Shown here: positions 1 through 9,544 of the stretch, in pieces
How the letters are laid out: the number at the start of each line of letters is the position of its first letter
How positions within the stretch are numbered: position 1 is the first letter of the stretch
NCBI GenBank assembly: GCA_030247885.1
Contig: JAPDRO010000010.1
Span: forward strand, 682,001 to 746,000
Direction: 5' to 3'
Origin: Taxawa tesnikishii (nom. ined.)
Lineage: Eukaryota; Ascomycota; Dothideomycetes; Dothideales
Length of the DNA: 64,000 nucleotides
The notes under the pieces: generated by a model
Told to the model about the DNA's origin: nothing
The model's input: only the letters and a program-made list of their open reading frames with translations
Databases searched by the model: none
Translations under genes and position numbers: made by a program

Positions 1-53
1 AGACTGTAGGGTTTAATCATGGTCGGGTAGAGCACGAGCGCAAGACTGCATTA

Positions 54-1902
54 ACGTAAACCGCGGGGTAATGGAACAGGTGGGGTAATGGAACACTCGA
101 ACGCGACCCTTCTAGCTTCAACTACTATTTGCGCACCGCAACAACAATACTGTCAGAATCTGAGTCGCTTACTACAACTTCCGCCTCTTCTTCTCCACTA
201 CTCTCGAGCGTCTCCTCAATTGGGCGCTTGCGTGGCCGTCCACGTGGCTTTTTAGTCGATGACTCCGCTTCTGCTGCCCTCGCTATCTCAAGCACTTCTT
301 CCGTACTAAACACGAACTTCCCTTTCAATGCGACCCGCTTGCCCTTCTTCCGAGTCTTTCGCATGTTGAGAAGCTTCTCCTGTTCTTCTACCTGTTTGCG
401 TAAAGTAACGAGCTCGCTATGCGTCACTTCAAAAGCGCGAGTCATCCGCTCCGCATACCGCTTCGCCGGGGATGGAGCATCCTGGATCGCCTTGATCGTG
501 GAGTTGAACAGCGCGTTTGCTTCGCGTAGCTCGGTGCCGTCTGGTGGAGAGCTATCTATTAGCGATAGGTCTAGATCAGGTTGTTGTGGAGGCGTGTGAG
601 GTTGTGTATCCGCCGTAGTTGGCTTCGTAGGCAGCTTGTTAAGCACCGTTATAGGGCTTAGCGGCACAAGACCTGCCCCTCTCCATCCACCGAGGATGTT
701 GTTAGTTGTAAGCGCCCTCGCCCTTGCGCGGATATACATCTCCGTCCATTCCACACGCGATATGCGGCCGGAGTCAAGTCGCAAAGCGGCGTCGGTTTCC
801 GAGGCTAGCGCGCGCTTTAGCGGTGCAAACACCCCAACATCGAGCGGCTGGAGTATGTGCGAACAGTGAGGCGGCAGGATGAGCAAGTCGATCGCATTCT
901 CCATGCAGAAGGCGATCACTTTCGCTGTCATATGGCTGCTATGGCCGTCCATGATTAGCATTCTTCGTGTCGTAGGGTCGTCAGGTCGCGTCAAAGGGTC
1001 GAAAACCGTAGTCAGCCACTGCAAACCGTGACTGTCGGACGTCCAGCCGCTGCTGCTAGTCGAGAACCGCCAGTCTGGAGGCGTATGTGCAGGTACCCAG
1101 GCGGTGTTGGTGTGTTTGGCCTTGAAGATGATCAAGGGTGGCACAGCTTCCCCAGCAGCGCTCACACACTCGATCGCCGTTATCCACTCTTGCCGGCTTC
1201 CAACCTGCTTCCAGCTAGATGTCTCACGTATGTTGACCAAAGCTCTTGACGACTGACTCGCTCCGACAGCAAAGCCAGACTCGTCCATGTTGTAGACGCG
1301 CTCTGGAGGATAGTTGTGTTGCACAAACAGTTCTGTCACTGCGTCAAACCACCTCTTTACGGCGTCATGACTTGTCGCGTTGAAGCGCGCACTCTCGATC
1401 TGACGAGTCCAGATGCTAGCTATCTCAGGATGGCGGGTTTTGAAGCGGTCGAGCCACTTCTCGCCAATCGGTCGAGGAGAAGGTCGCGAAGTCCTCGATA
1501 GCTGCACGCGTTCGCGTCGGATTTCTTCGGCCATTTGCACGACTAACGCAGGCGAGGCAGGGAAGCCGGTACGTGTAAGACGTGTAATCCATCGGACTAG
1601 TGTCTTCTCTTCCGCGTTTGAGAGAATTTGATCCGATTCATGCGCTATAGCGCGCGAAGTCCGTCCGGCCATACGCGCGCGTAGAGTTGAGTAGGGGACG
1701 CTAAACGCGCCTGCAGCCTTGCGAATTGACTTGAGTTCCTTTCTTTCAAGCGCAGAGATGGCGTCCTGTATATCAGCTTCAGTATAGGCGAGTTCGTTAG
1801 GTGTAGGAACATCCATGGTGGGTAGCAGTAATGGTGGAACATAGGAGAGTCGCGTTTCGGTGGTTCGCTTCCCCACCTGGCTCGCTTCCCCGCGGTTTAC
1901 GT
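54..1902 (-). mobile_element. Fot/pogo-like DNA transposon A1 (chimeric subfamily)
   Basis: The 1849-bp element is bounded by TA target duplications (52-53 and 1903-1904) and inverted ends starting ACGTAAACCGCGGGG. The left end continues TAATGGAACAGGTGGGG and the right end, read inward, continues AAGCGAGCCAGGTGGGG, so the two ends belong to different subfamilies. The left end and the 3' coding part resemble the elements at 9459 and 26674. The right end and the 5' coding part are nearly identical to the element at 16685. It carries one uninterrupted transposase and looks whole. Confidence 0.93.
125..1816 (-). CDS. Pogo/Fot1-like transposase (DDE_1 family), intact
   Basis: The predicted 563-residue DNA transposase would cut and paste the surrounding element. 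An N-terminal psq/CENP-B-type helix-turn-helix (about residues 10-50, TEADIQDAISALERKE) is followed by a second Tc5-type DNA-binding domain and the catalytic core with Asp in YNMDESGF, LIMDGHSSH and LQPLDVGVF. The C-terminus has a coiled-coil segment (LRKQVEEQEKLL) and an AT-hook-like basic stretch (PRGRPRKRP) before an acidic tail. I chose the ATG at 1816 because the upstream in-frame ATG at 1876 lies inside the terminal repeat and related elements start at the equivalent site. No stop or frameshift is visible. Residues up to about 445 match the 16685 copy and the remainder matches the 9459 type. Confidence 0.93.
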   Translation of the reverse strand: MDVPTPNELAYTEADIQDAISALERKELKSIRKAAGAFSVPYSTLRARMAGRTSRAIAHESDQILSNAEEKTLVRWITRLTRTGFPASPALVVQMAEEIRRERVQLSRTSRPSPRPIGEKWLDRFKTRHPEIASIWTRQIESARFNATSHDAVKRWFDAVTELFVQHNYPPERVYNMDESGFAVGASQSSRALVNIRETSSWKQVGSRQEWITAIECVSAAGEAVPPLIIFKAKHTNTAWVPAHTPPDWRFSTSSSGWTSDSHGLQWLTTVFDPLTRPDDPTTRRMLIMDGHSSHMTAKVIAFCMENAIDLLILPPHCSHILQPLDVGVFAPLKRALASETDAALRLDSGRISRVEWTEMYIRARARALTTNNILGGWRGAGLVPLSPITVLNKLPTKPTTADTQPHTPPQQPDLDLSLIDSSPPDGTELREANALFNSTIKAIQDAPSPAKRYAERMTRAFEVTHSELVTLRKQVEEQEKLLNMRKTRKKGKRVALKGKFVFSTEEVLEIARAAEAESSTKKPRGRPRKRPIEETLESSGEEEAEVVVSDSDSDSIVVAVRK

Positions 1903-1972
1903 TACGTTAAAGTAAATCTTAAATTATGTAGACATAGCGGAGCCCCTTCTAGCCTGCCGTGAGGTCTATATT

Positions 1973-2432
1973 CTACCCATGCTTCACTAGAATACCCGAC
2001 TCTTTTAGCTGTGTAACGACACCGCTCGCGGTCAACAATGCATCCCTGCCCGCCGGCACACCACAGTAGACCATGGTATGTCTGCAAGCCTCGCACAGTT
2101 CCTCTTCAGTTAAGCCATTGTACAACGCCCCTTGAAGATGGATTTTCAACTCAGCTCCCCGGTTCAAAGCGACCAGCATGGCGATATTCATTAGCGCGCG
2201 CTCGCGGAAAGTGAGACCTGGTCTGTCGTAGGACGAAAAGCAGGTTTCCATGACGAAATCTTGTGCGGTTTGTTTGAAGATATCCGTGTTACGCTGCTTT
2301 CGTCAGAACAATGTGCTAAGGACACACCTCTCGAGGACCTACCTCATCACCTCGAAGTTGCTGCACGTGCTTGACCCCGAAATACTCGGTGGCTTTTTCA
2401 TTGCCAAGCTGTAATTTGCTGTTTGATGACAT
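1973..2432 (-). CDS. Carboxymuconolactone decarboxylase (CMD/AhpD-like) family protein
   Basis: Two exons, 2432-2343 and 2293-1973, are joined by a 49-bp GT-AG intron with a CTGAC branch site and give 136 residues, the usual length of small CMD proteins. The family signature is clear: SRPGL-like YDRPGLTFRERAL, then IAMLVALNRGAELKIHL, NGLTEEELCEA and HTMVYCGVPAGRDALL. Family members decarboxylate 4-carboxymuconolactone in aromatic catabolism or act as peroxidase-like or tailoring enzymes in fungal clusters. A CxxC peroxidase motif is not present, so an AhpD-type peroxidase role is unlikely. No signal peptide is seen, so it is probably cytosolic. Transposon A1 ends 70 bp past the stop. The substrate cannot be told from sequence. 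Confidence 0.87.
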
Positions 2433-2581
2433 CGTGTCGACTTTCTGTTAGCGGTGAGACAAGTTGAAATTTTGAGAAGCACTGCTCTGGAAATCATTCG
2501 TGTGGGTCGAAGCATAAATATCTCTTAACGTAATGCAGCCAGAATTCGGACTTCACCCCCACATATTCAGATGCTTGGATA

Positions 2582-4586
2582 ACGTGATTCCCCACTTGAT
2601 GACCGATCCCACATGATGACCGATTTTGCGCATTACCAACAACCAACTTTATCCTACTCCACAATGGACCACAACACTCGTATAGCTTGCGCAATAGATG
2701 ATTTAGAGTCGCAAGAGCGTATAAACTATGCCGTGACTGCGCGAAAGTGGAACATCGACCGTAGAACACTAGCAAAGCGCTACAAAGGCGAAACAGGCAC
2801 AGTCCAAGAAGCCATCTCTTACACGCGCCGGAAGCTCACAGACGCGCAAGAAGAGGCGCTTGTTGCGCATGCTAATAGACTTACGGATCGTGGCCTTCCA
2901 CCGACACCGCAGATACTCAAGAATATTGCTGAACAGATTGCAAAAACTGCGCTTGGAAAGAACTGGGTCACGCGCTTCTACCAGCGTCACCGCGATCGCC
3001 TCACTAGCATCTACCTACGAACAATCGATCACAAGCGCAAGGTAGCAGATAACTCGCACTACTTCCAAGACTTCTTTGACCTAGTTAGTTTTCTCCCACC
3101 TGCGTTATAGTAGCGTGCAGCCTGCTTCTAGTATACGCGTCTAACGCTCTTAACCTAGCTTCACAAAAAGATGGAGCAGTACGACGTCACGCCGTCAAAC
3201 ACGTACAACTTCGACGAGAAAGGCTTCTTGATAGGCCTCTCTAGGTCTACGAGAAGAATCGTCTCACGTGAAGCACTAGAAAGTGGGCGCTTGCTCGGTG
3301 CAAGTCAGGATGGCAGCCGGGACTTCATCACGCTTATTGCTTCCATCTGCGCCGATGGAACGCACCTTCCACCCGCGCTTATCTACCAAAGCGAGTCGGG
3401 AGACTTGCAAGACTCTTGGTTAGAGGATTTTGACGGTGAAAAACAGTCGGCATACTTCGCTAGCTCGGAGAAGGGGTGGAGTAATGAGGTTTTGGGGTTG
3501 CAGTGGCTGGAGCACGTGTTTGACCACAACACACGGCGAAAAGCAGCCAGAGATCAACGCCTGCTTATTCTAGACGGCCATAATAGCCATGTAAACCTCG
3601 ATTTCATCGACTACGCCGATTGCAACCGGATTCTACTTGCCGTTCTCCCTCCACACTCGACCCATAGGCTGCAACCTCTCGATGTTGGCATGTTTTCGCC
3701 TCTTTCGACCTACTACTCGCAAGAAGTCAGCGAGTTTCTGAGCAATGGTAGAGGTCTCACTCATGTTACAAAGCGGCAGTTCTGGACATTCTTCCACGAG
3801 GCGTGGAAGCGCGCATTTACGGAAAAGAACGTCAAAAGCGCATGGGAAGCGGCTGGGATTCACCCGTTCAACCCCGAGCGTGTGATAGCCACAATCACAC
3901 GGAAGAGCACCACGCCTGAGCCGCAGCAAGTTCGAACACCTACTTCAGCACGTGAGAGGGAGGAAAGAAAGGCCGCGCGTGCTGCGGCGCGGGAGGCAGC
4001 CAAAGCAGAGCGAGAACGTGAAAAGGCCGAACGAGCGGCAAAGAAAGTAGCGCAACAAGCGAGTAAGCTTGCGCAAACTACTAAGCAGCCTCGGGCTGCT
4101 ACCATAGAAGAAGGAGAAGTGATAGTGGTAAGGGCAGCGAAAGTAGACGCTACTAAGCCTAGGAAGAGGGGTCTCGAAGAGGAAGGGGTAGGGGTGCCCC
4201 GGAAGAGGCTTCACGCGCAGCCTTCCACACAGCGCACCCAGCGAGAAGCAAGCGATTCAGGTGCCATTCTAGGTTCTACGGAGTCTAAGCTTCAGCGTGC
4301 TGTTACTTCTAGAGGGAGGGTTTCTAGTCCTACTTTGCGCCAGCGAAAGGCAGGTTGGGTACCGGTTTCGCGGAGGTTACGCTCCGGGCGTAGCACACAG
4401 CCGCCCTCACGATATTTTTAAGTTAGTTAGTAGCCAGAATAGCTCTGTTACTACTCTTCTTAAAGTACATAAAACATCAGGTTAATGCATCTAGTGGTTG
4501 AATTATTAGAGCTGTGCTTTCATGTTTAGCTAGGATGTGCAAAATCGGTCATCATGTGGGATCGGTCATCAAGTGGGGAATCACGT
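2582..4586 (+). mobile_element. Fot/pogo-like DNA transposon B1 (GATGACCG subfamily)
   Basis: The element has TA duplications at 2580-2581 and 4587-4588 and inverted ends ACGTGATTCCCCACTTGATG. Each end holds two copies of a TGATGACCGAT-like word, the same architecture as the other Fot-like families here but with different bases. Length is 2005 bp. It encodes one transposase that reads through once a short intron is removed, so it may be whole. A deleted relative lies at 53996-55455. Confidence 0.92.
2664..4421 (+). CDS. Pogo/Fot-like transposase with one intron
   Basis: Exon 1 (2664-3083) encodes the helix-turn-helix region (ARKWNIDRRTLAKRYKGE) and the Tc5-like domain (LGKNWVTRFYQRH). Exon 2 (3159-4421) carries the catalytic Asp residues in YNFDEKGFLIG, LILDGHNSH and LQPLDVGMF. 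The 75-bp intron 3084-3158 has GTTAGT at the donor, a CTAAC branch site and TAG at the acceptor. Splicing restores a continuous frame across FFDL and LHKKMEQY, exactly where other family members are continuous. An earlier ATG at 2613 lies in the terminal repeat, so 2664 is preferred. The C-terminal 160 residues are Lys/Arg/Ala-rich (RKAARAAAREAAKAERE) and probably form a basic helix. No defects are seen. Confidence 0.88.
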
Positions 4587-4674
4587 TATCCCCGCGGATT
4601 ACGTTATGGCAAACAGTTCTAGGTGCAATGACTGATAACAGGCATTTAAAGTATTTTGGTAGATGAACATTGTA

Positions 4675-7600
4675 CTATGTGAGCGGATGCTGAGACAGTC
4701 GTCCAGCGGCGTGACCCAACTCCAACATCATGCGACCCAATTGAGCCACCAGGGGCTGGCACTGGCCCGAACTGGTGACCCCGTTCTTGGACAACAGGGA
4801 ATCTACTATACTTGTCATCACAGCCCTCCCATCGCTGACCGGAACTTGCTTCATGATACCTTGCTCTCCCAGATTGCAATGAACGGAGATCACAGGTGTT
4901 CCTTTTCCAAGTTTGATAAATTGCCATGCGTCACCGCGTCCATTCAAAGGTACTGTCGCGGTAGGGTCGTCTTGTACAGATGCGCTGCCAGCAACCCGGG
5001 CCGAGTTGTTGATGGAGAGGATTTGGGAGTATGCCCAAAGGACCACGCTTGCATGGTAAATGGCAACCAAGGATTGTGCTGGCAAAATATCAGTGTAGAG
5101 GTTCGCAGCGCGGAGCATCTGACCCGCATGCCATATTGCTTGCCGGGAATCTTCGCTTTTGACCCATTCTACGAGGATAGGTATCATTCGACGTGCTTCC
5201 GTTTCTCCGAGCTTGCCGGCTAGAGATTGCACGTCTTCAAGCGAAAAATGCAGAAACAGGAATTGATGCTCGTACAACATCGAAGCCGTCGGCCCGAGAT
5301 GCTCCCAACTTTCGTTGAAGATCATCTTGAAAGACTCCTGCACATCTTTCACATCTCGATACACCGCATTTGTGAGCAAAGGGTTTCGAGATACTCCCCG
5401 CTTCGTTGTTGGACATCCTGGCGATAGGCAGAGATTCGTGACCAATAAGTCGATAGCACAGCGAGAGAGCTAAGGTGAAAGTCGATCCTTGTTTTCACAG
5501 GCAAGATCAGACCAGAGTCTCTGATGCATTCGTCCAGAGATGGGAGCCGGAGAAGCTGTTGACTGTCTTGAGCCAGGAACAGATCGCGCCATTCGCTTGC
5601 GGTCTTAGCTTGCCAAAGCTCCTTCGAGGCGGGAAGCTCCAATCGCATCTCCCAAGGAGCTAATAGCAAGGGCACAAGAAGAGACATCGAGCACTGCACA
5701 TCTGCGACGAAAACATGTATCGTCAACCTAACAACGCGTCAGTGATGTTCTTTGGGTTATGAAGTGCTTCTTGCCTCTTATAAGATTCATGTGATATCCA
5801 CTTCCGCCATTTTTCCTCAATGACGTCCGGTCCGTCGTCAACCTTGGGCTCAAGGGCATGATTGCGGGTTATAGAAAAGAACTTTCCCCGCCTCAACATC
5901 TGCGGTTATCAATACTGAGCAATGCCCGTCTGGATATCTCGGAACACGCTTACTGTTACCAGGGAACTTCTATGCCATTCTGCTATTTCCATGTTCCGCC
6001 TATCACCGCTCCAGATGCCAGAATCCAGATACAAAGCGAGAGATTGTAGTAGGGGAAGTAGCCGTATGTTTTGATCATGAGCAACCTAACCGTCTTTGGT
6101 TAATTTTGTGCAATCAAAGTGTGCAACACACAACATACAAGCTTGTTGTTCAACGCGCGGTGAGCTTCATGGAGGAATGATCCGAATTGGCGCACTGATG
6201 GGTGCGCGGAATTCAGGGCGGCAGAGGCGATCACTCCCACCCACAGTTCCGGGAATTGCTTGCTTGGCTCGAACGTCGTAGCGTGGATGAAATTATCCAC
6301 CCTCTTCATATGATCCGAGAGAGAATGATTGGTCAACTCTGCCAAGATACTCGTCGAAGGAAAGGAGGACATGAGTGACACAGTCGACTGTAAAGAAGAG
6401 TTTTCGGACAGGGACAAGATTAGAGCGATAAGATGATCTCGGTCCATAGAAGACACATCAATCGAGATTGCCTGGGGATGCTTCGCTTCGCTTGAAATGT
6501 CTGTCTCATTCACGTTAGGGGGATATTCGAGTGTTTTGTTTCCGAGTGTAGCCCTGAATCGGCCTGGAAAGGATCAAAGGACCAGAAGGAAGGCTGAAAT
6601 TCTTTGTTTCCAAGAGTGATTCCATTCTGCATCGAGGTTTCACAAGCCACGTAGTGGGTTGCGTTCACGCTTGCGAGATTTTGCTCGGAGTTTTGGGCTA
6701 TGTTGCCTGCATAATCATGAGACACCGGAAGGCAGGACAGCTCAGCAAAATTGAAAGATTGTCCACTGAAATCCAATACATCTCCCTGTATCAATGATTG
6801 GCTGTCGCTCGTGCATTGTGGCGATTGTGTACAAGGATATGGTGGCTGTAGGACCGACATGAGGAAGTCTGTCAACCACGAACTTCCAGACTCCTGATCC
6901 AGCAAGACTTCAGGTACGACGGTGGAATCTGGAACTAATGATCAGTATCAGGTACGATAACGGATATGGCTACCTACAATGATCCATCCTAGTGGGAATG
7001 GCAGACCGTGTAGTCGGAATGTCGATCGAACACTGGAGATCGCTTAGTTGATGTGCTTCCCCATCATGGTTAAGAGCAATCGCTGCATGCTCGTGGGAGA
7101 CCAGAGCAGGTACAACCTCCCAGTCCATTTGTTGTTGGAGATGTTCTTCAGGTACGCGCCTTGTATCCAAGGGTTCGGCAGTTGAGAGTGGTTCCGTCAC
7201 GGACGGCATTTCCGGTGTATTCTCGTCTACTATGGGCGCTTCCCCATCAATGGCATGTCTAGACGTTCTGGCGGCATTTGCTGCTCTCGCGACGAGTCTC
7301 TACCCGGGGATGGATACGTAAGAGGCGGACTAGGTACATGTGAAGCACCAGGTGCTGAGGCGGCTGCATTGGAAGACAGAGAAGAACCTGCTAGTGTCGA
7401 ACGCATCTGACATGGGATGTTCCTAGCTACACACCGACGGCATGGGTCGCCGCCCTGGCAGCGGACTTTGTTTTCTGCACAAGGAATACATGCCAGTGAC
7501 GCTCTCGGACCGACTCCTCTAGATGAGCGAGTTTGCTTCGAAGAATTTCTGTCTTCGAGGTGTCCTAGAAAGTGACGTTTGAGTATATCGCTGGGATAGG

Positions 7601-7892
7601 TGAGTACGAGCGTGCGTCCAAACTCATGCGGATGCTTTCCACTCACGATCGACCAAAGGACTTTTCGCAAACTGGACAAGTGTGGGGTTTCTCATGGGTG
7701 TCTGCTCTGGGTCGTGAGCGACTTTCTTTTCTGTGTTCTTTAGCAGTACATACGTGATCGAGAATGTCTCATGAGGTGTTCCAGTCGCGAATATCGCCGA
7801 CCACAAATGTCGCAAACAGCTGCAGTCGTCGGCCCTTCGATATTCCCGATATGATGCTGCTCTTCGTCGCCGTTGATGTCTTCCGTCTGCAT
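4675..7892 (-). CDS. C2H2-Zn2Cys6 transcription factor with fungal regulatory domain
   Basis: This is a nuclear regulator with two C2H2 fingers (CDICGRRYSRLEHLMRH, then CPVCEKSFGRSDILKRHFLGH) followed by a Zn2Cys6 cluster (CIPCAENKVRC...CRRCVARNIPC). After a Ser/Pro linker comes a fungal-specific middle homology region (ELTNHSLSDHMKRVDNFIH; IWSGDRRNMEIAEW; EKWRKWISHESYKR). Clear introns are 7702-7753, 7591-7646, 6929-6977, 6086-6138, 5900-5953 and 5728-5774; the last begins GC instead of GT. The ATG at 7892 is the first in frame before finger one. Frame changes near 7230-7300, 6510-6550 and 5390-5450 have no convincing intron, so the gene may carry indels or introns I could not place. Neighbouring CMD and VOC genes suggest a local pathway regulator; that is inference. 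Confidence 0.82.
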
Positions 7893-8590
7893 GTCAATCC
7901 AAGCCCAATCACAGTGTTCTTGTTCCTCGACAGTAGTTGGACAGTTCAAGTATATAGTGTGAAGAAATAGTGCGGGGTTATGTGTTGAACGTTGGTAGGC
8001 CCCCGCTCGCTCAGATCGGGGTCTCGGGAGAGCCGTCAGCCGGCCGCCACTCTTCCATTGGAGTTAGCGGTCAGATAGCATGCCGAGCTGACTTTCGCGC
8101 GGAGCTGAAGCGGAATCGGGCCATTCCTCATCCGCTCGCACTTGTCGTACTACCTCCAGGGATTGTCTAATGCCCGCTTGACCATTGTGGTGCTTATTTG
8201 CATCGCCGAATTCATGCGTTTGCAGAGCTAGCACAGAAAGTCACTTCGGGAGAGGGTGTTCAGCACCAACGACAGTCTCGAACCAAAGTGAGAGACTTGT
8301 TCATTGTCACATTCACATGATTAGAGGAGGATCGCGGCAGGAGACCTCTGGCATGTTTTATAAATGGACGTCATTTGTATATTATAGCCAAAGGGCGTCA
8401 TCTGGAGGTTGAACAAGAACGCAGGGTTCTGTTGATTTTCCGTCTATCTATGTACTACTCTCATCAAAGAAAGTTCCCAATGGCTGCTCATGAATTTGGG
8501 AAGTGTAATGAGAAGCAGTAAAAAGCGTAATGGAAGAGGTGGCGGTCATGCAACTACTAGTCCCACGACCGTAGATTTGTGCTTTGCATA
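7893..8590. other. Intergenic, no gene recognised
   Basis: This 698-bp gap separates the start of the C2H2-Zn2Cys6 gene from the stop of the VOC gene. It should contain the regulator's promoter and the 3' end of the VOC gene. I see no repeat end, transposon relic or conserved coding exon. Confidence 0.5.
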
Positions 8591-9175
8591 TCACCTCCTT
8601 GCGCGAGGGCCAATGTTGGGTCGTGTTTTGATGCTCTTTTCATCCTCTCCCGATCGGACCCTTCTGAGGAACTCTTCGGGGTCGTAGTCCACGCCTATGG
8701 GATTTTCGTGAAACTCAGGGCTAGACATGTACTCGATCGCCTCTTCGGCAGTATCGAAATTGTCGACCAAGGCTTCCAACTCGTTGCCGTCTGGATCGGT
8801 AAAGTACATGCTAGTCGAGATGCCGTGGTTGACAATCCACTGCGGCTTGATCCCTTGGGCCTTTTTCTGTTCGTAGAAAGTCGCCAGATCCGTCAGGTTG
8901 GAAAATCCAAAAGCAATGTGTCGCAAGCCCGAAACATTCCCGGCGATCTGGCTTCGAGCGGTTGTCCCGGGGATGGAAACGATGCCCAGGCGGTGATGTT
9001 CTTCATCGTAGCGCAAAAACGTGATATGTTCACTTCCATGGGCGACTTTGGCGGCAAGAAATTTGACATAGAATTGGATCATATTCTCATAGTTGTCTGG
9101 AGTTGTTCCAAGGACAAGATGACGAATGTCATGTGGAGAGAGCTTTTTCGATGACTGCTGGTCCTGAGACTCCAT
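8591..9175 (-). CDS. VOC superfamily (glyoxalase/extradiol dioxygenase-like) protein
   Basis: A single exon encodes 194 residues with the vicinal-oxygen-chelate fold: an N-terminal module (DIRHLVLGTTPDNYENMIQF followed by YVKFLAAKV), then LRHIAFGFSNLTDLATFYEQ and the ending STSMYFTDPDGNELEALVDN. His in RHLVLG, His in LRHIAF and Glu in GNELEAL occupy the metal-ligand positions of extradiol dioxygenases and glyoxalases. The family acts on aromatic ring cleavage, glutathione adducts or epoxide and ester natural products. Length matches fungal single-domain biphenyl-2,3-diol dioxygenase-like proteins. No signal peptide is seen. The ATG at 9175 opens the frame. With the CMD gene at 1973 and the regulator between them it could form a small aromatic-catabolism or detoxification group, which is inference. 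Confidence 0.85.
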   Translation of the reverse strand: MESQDQQSSKKLSPHDIRHLVLGTTPDNYENMIQFYVKFLAAKVAHGSEHITFLRYDEEHHRLGIVSIPGTTARSQIAGNVSGLRHIAFGFSNLTDLATFYEQKKAQGIKPQWIVNHGISTSMYFTDPDGNELEALVDNFDTAEEAIEYMSSPEFHENPIGVDYDPEEFLRRVRSGEDEKSIKTRPNIGPRARR

Positions 9176-9422
9176 GTTGTGCGATTCCTTTCGATATGTT
9201 TCGCCTCCAGGTGAACAGGGACAAGGACAGATTGTCGAATTACGCTTTGCACATTGACTTTGTATGCTCTAAGTCAAAAGCACCCGGTTAATGTCTTATA
9301 AACTTTCTTCAGATGTACACATAAGGGAGTCAGCCACTCTTACCTGTACACAGCAGCTTACAGGGTTGTGTCATGAGCATGTGGGGGTGGGTAAAGATCC
9401 AGTCTTGTGGGGCCGAGAATCG

Positions 9423-9456
9423 TACCGTGTCCGTGCACCCAATGCACGGATTCACT
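9423..9456. repeat. Solo terminal repeat of the 46735-type Fot element
   Basis: After TA at 9421-9424 the text CCGTGTCCGTGCACCCAATG matches the left end of the element at 46735 (CCGTGTCCGTGCACTCAATG). Only this end remains; element A2a starts two bases after it. This is a truncated relic of a second transposon family. Confidence 0.75.
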
Positions 9457-9544
9457 TAACGTAAACCGCGGGGTAGTGGAACAGGTGGGGTAAGGGAACA
9501 CTCGAACGCGACCTCTCTACCTTGTAACGCAGTTACCGCCTACC

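Larger units (their letters stand above)
2528..4604. repeat. Possible small TIR element split by transposon B1
   Basis: Immediately right of element B1 lies CCCCGCGGATTACGT followed by TA (4590-4606), the right-end signature of the Fot-like family. To the left of B1, TA-ACGTAATGCAG occurs at 2526-2538. Without the B1 insertion these would bound about 69 bp with TA on both sides, a MITE-like remnant. Only about 7 terminal bases match between the two ends, so the left boundary is weak; the right relic alone is more secure. Confidence 0.4.

Noticed and set aside
1817-1876. Upstream ATG starts (MGKRTTET) for the A1 and A3 transposases
   Set aside because: The codons are the terminal repeat itself, and related copies start at the downstream ATG after CCACC.
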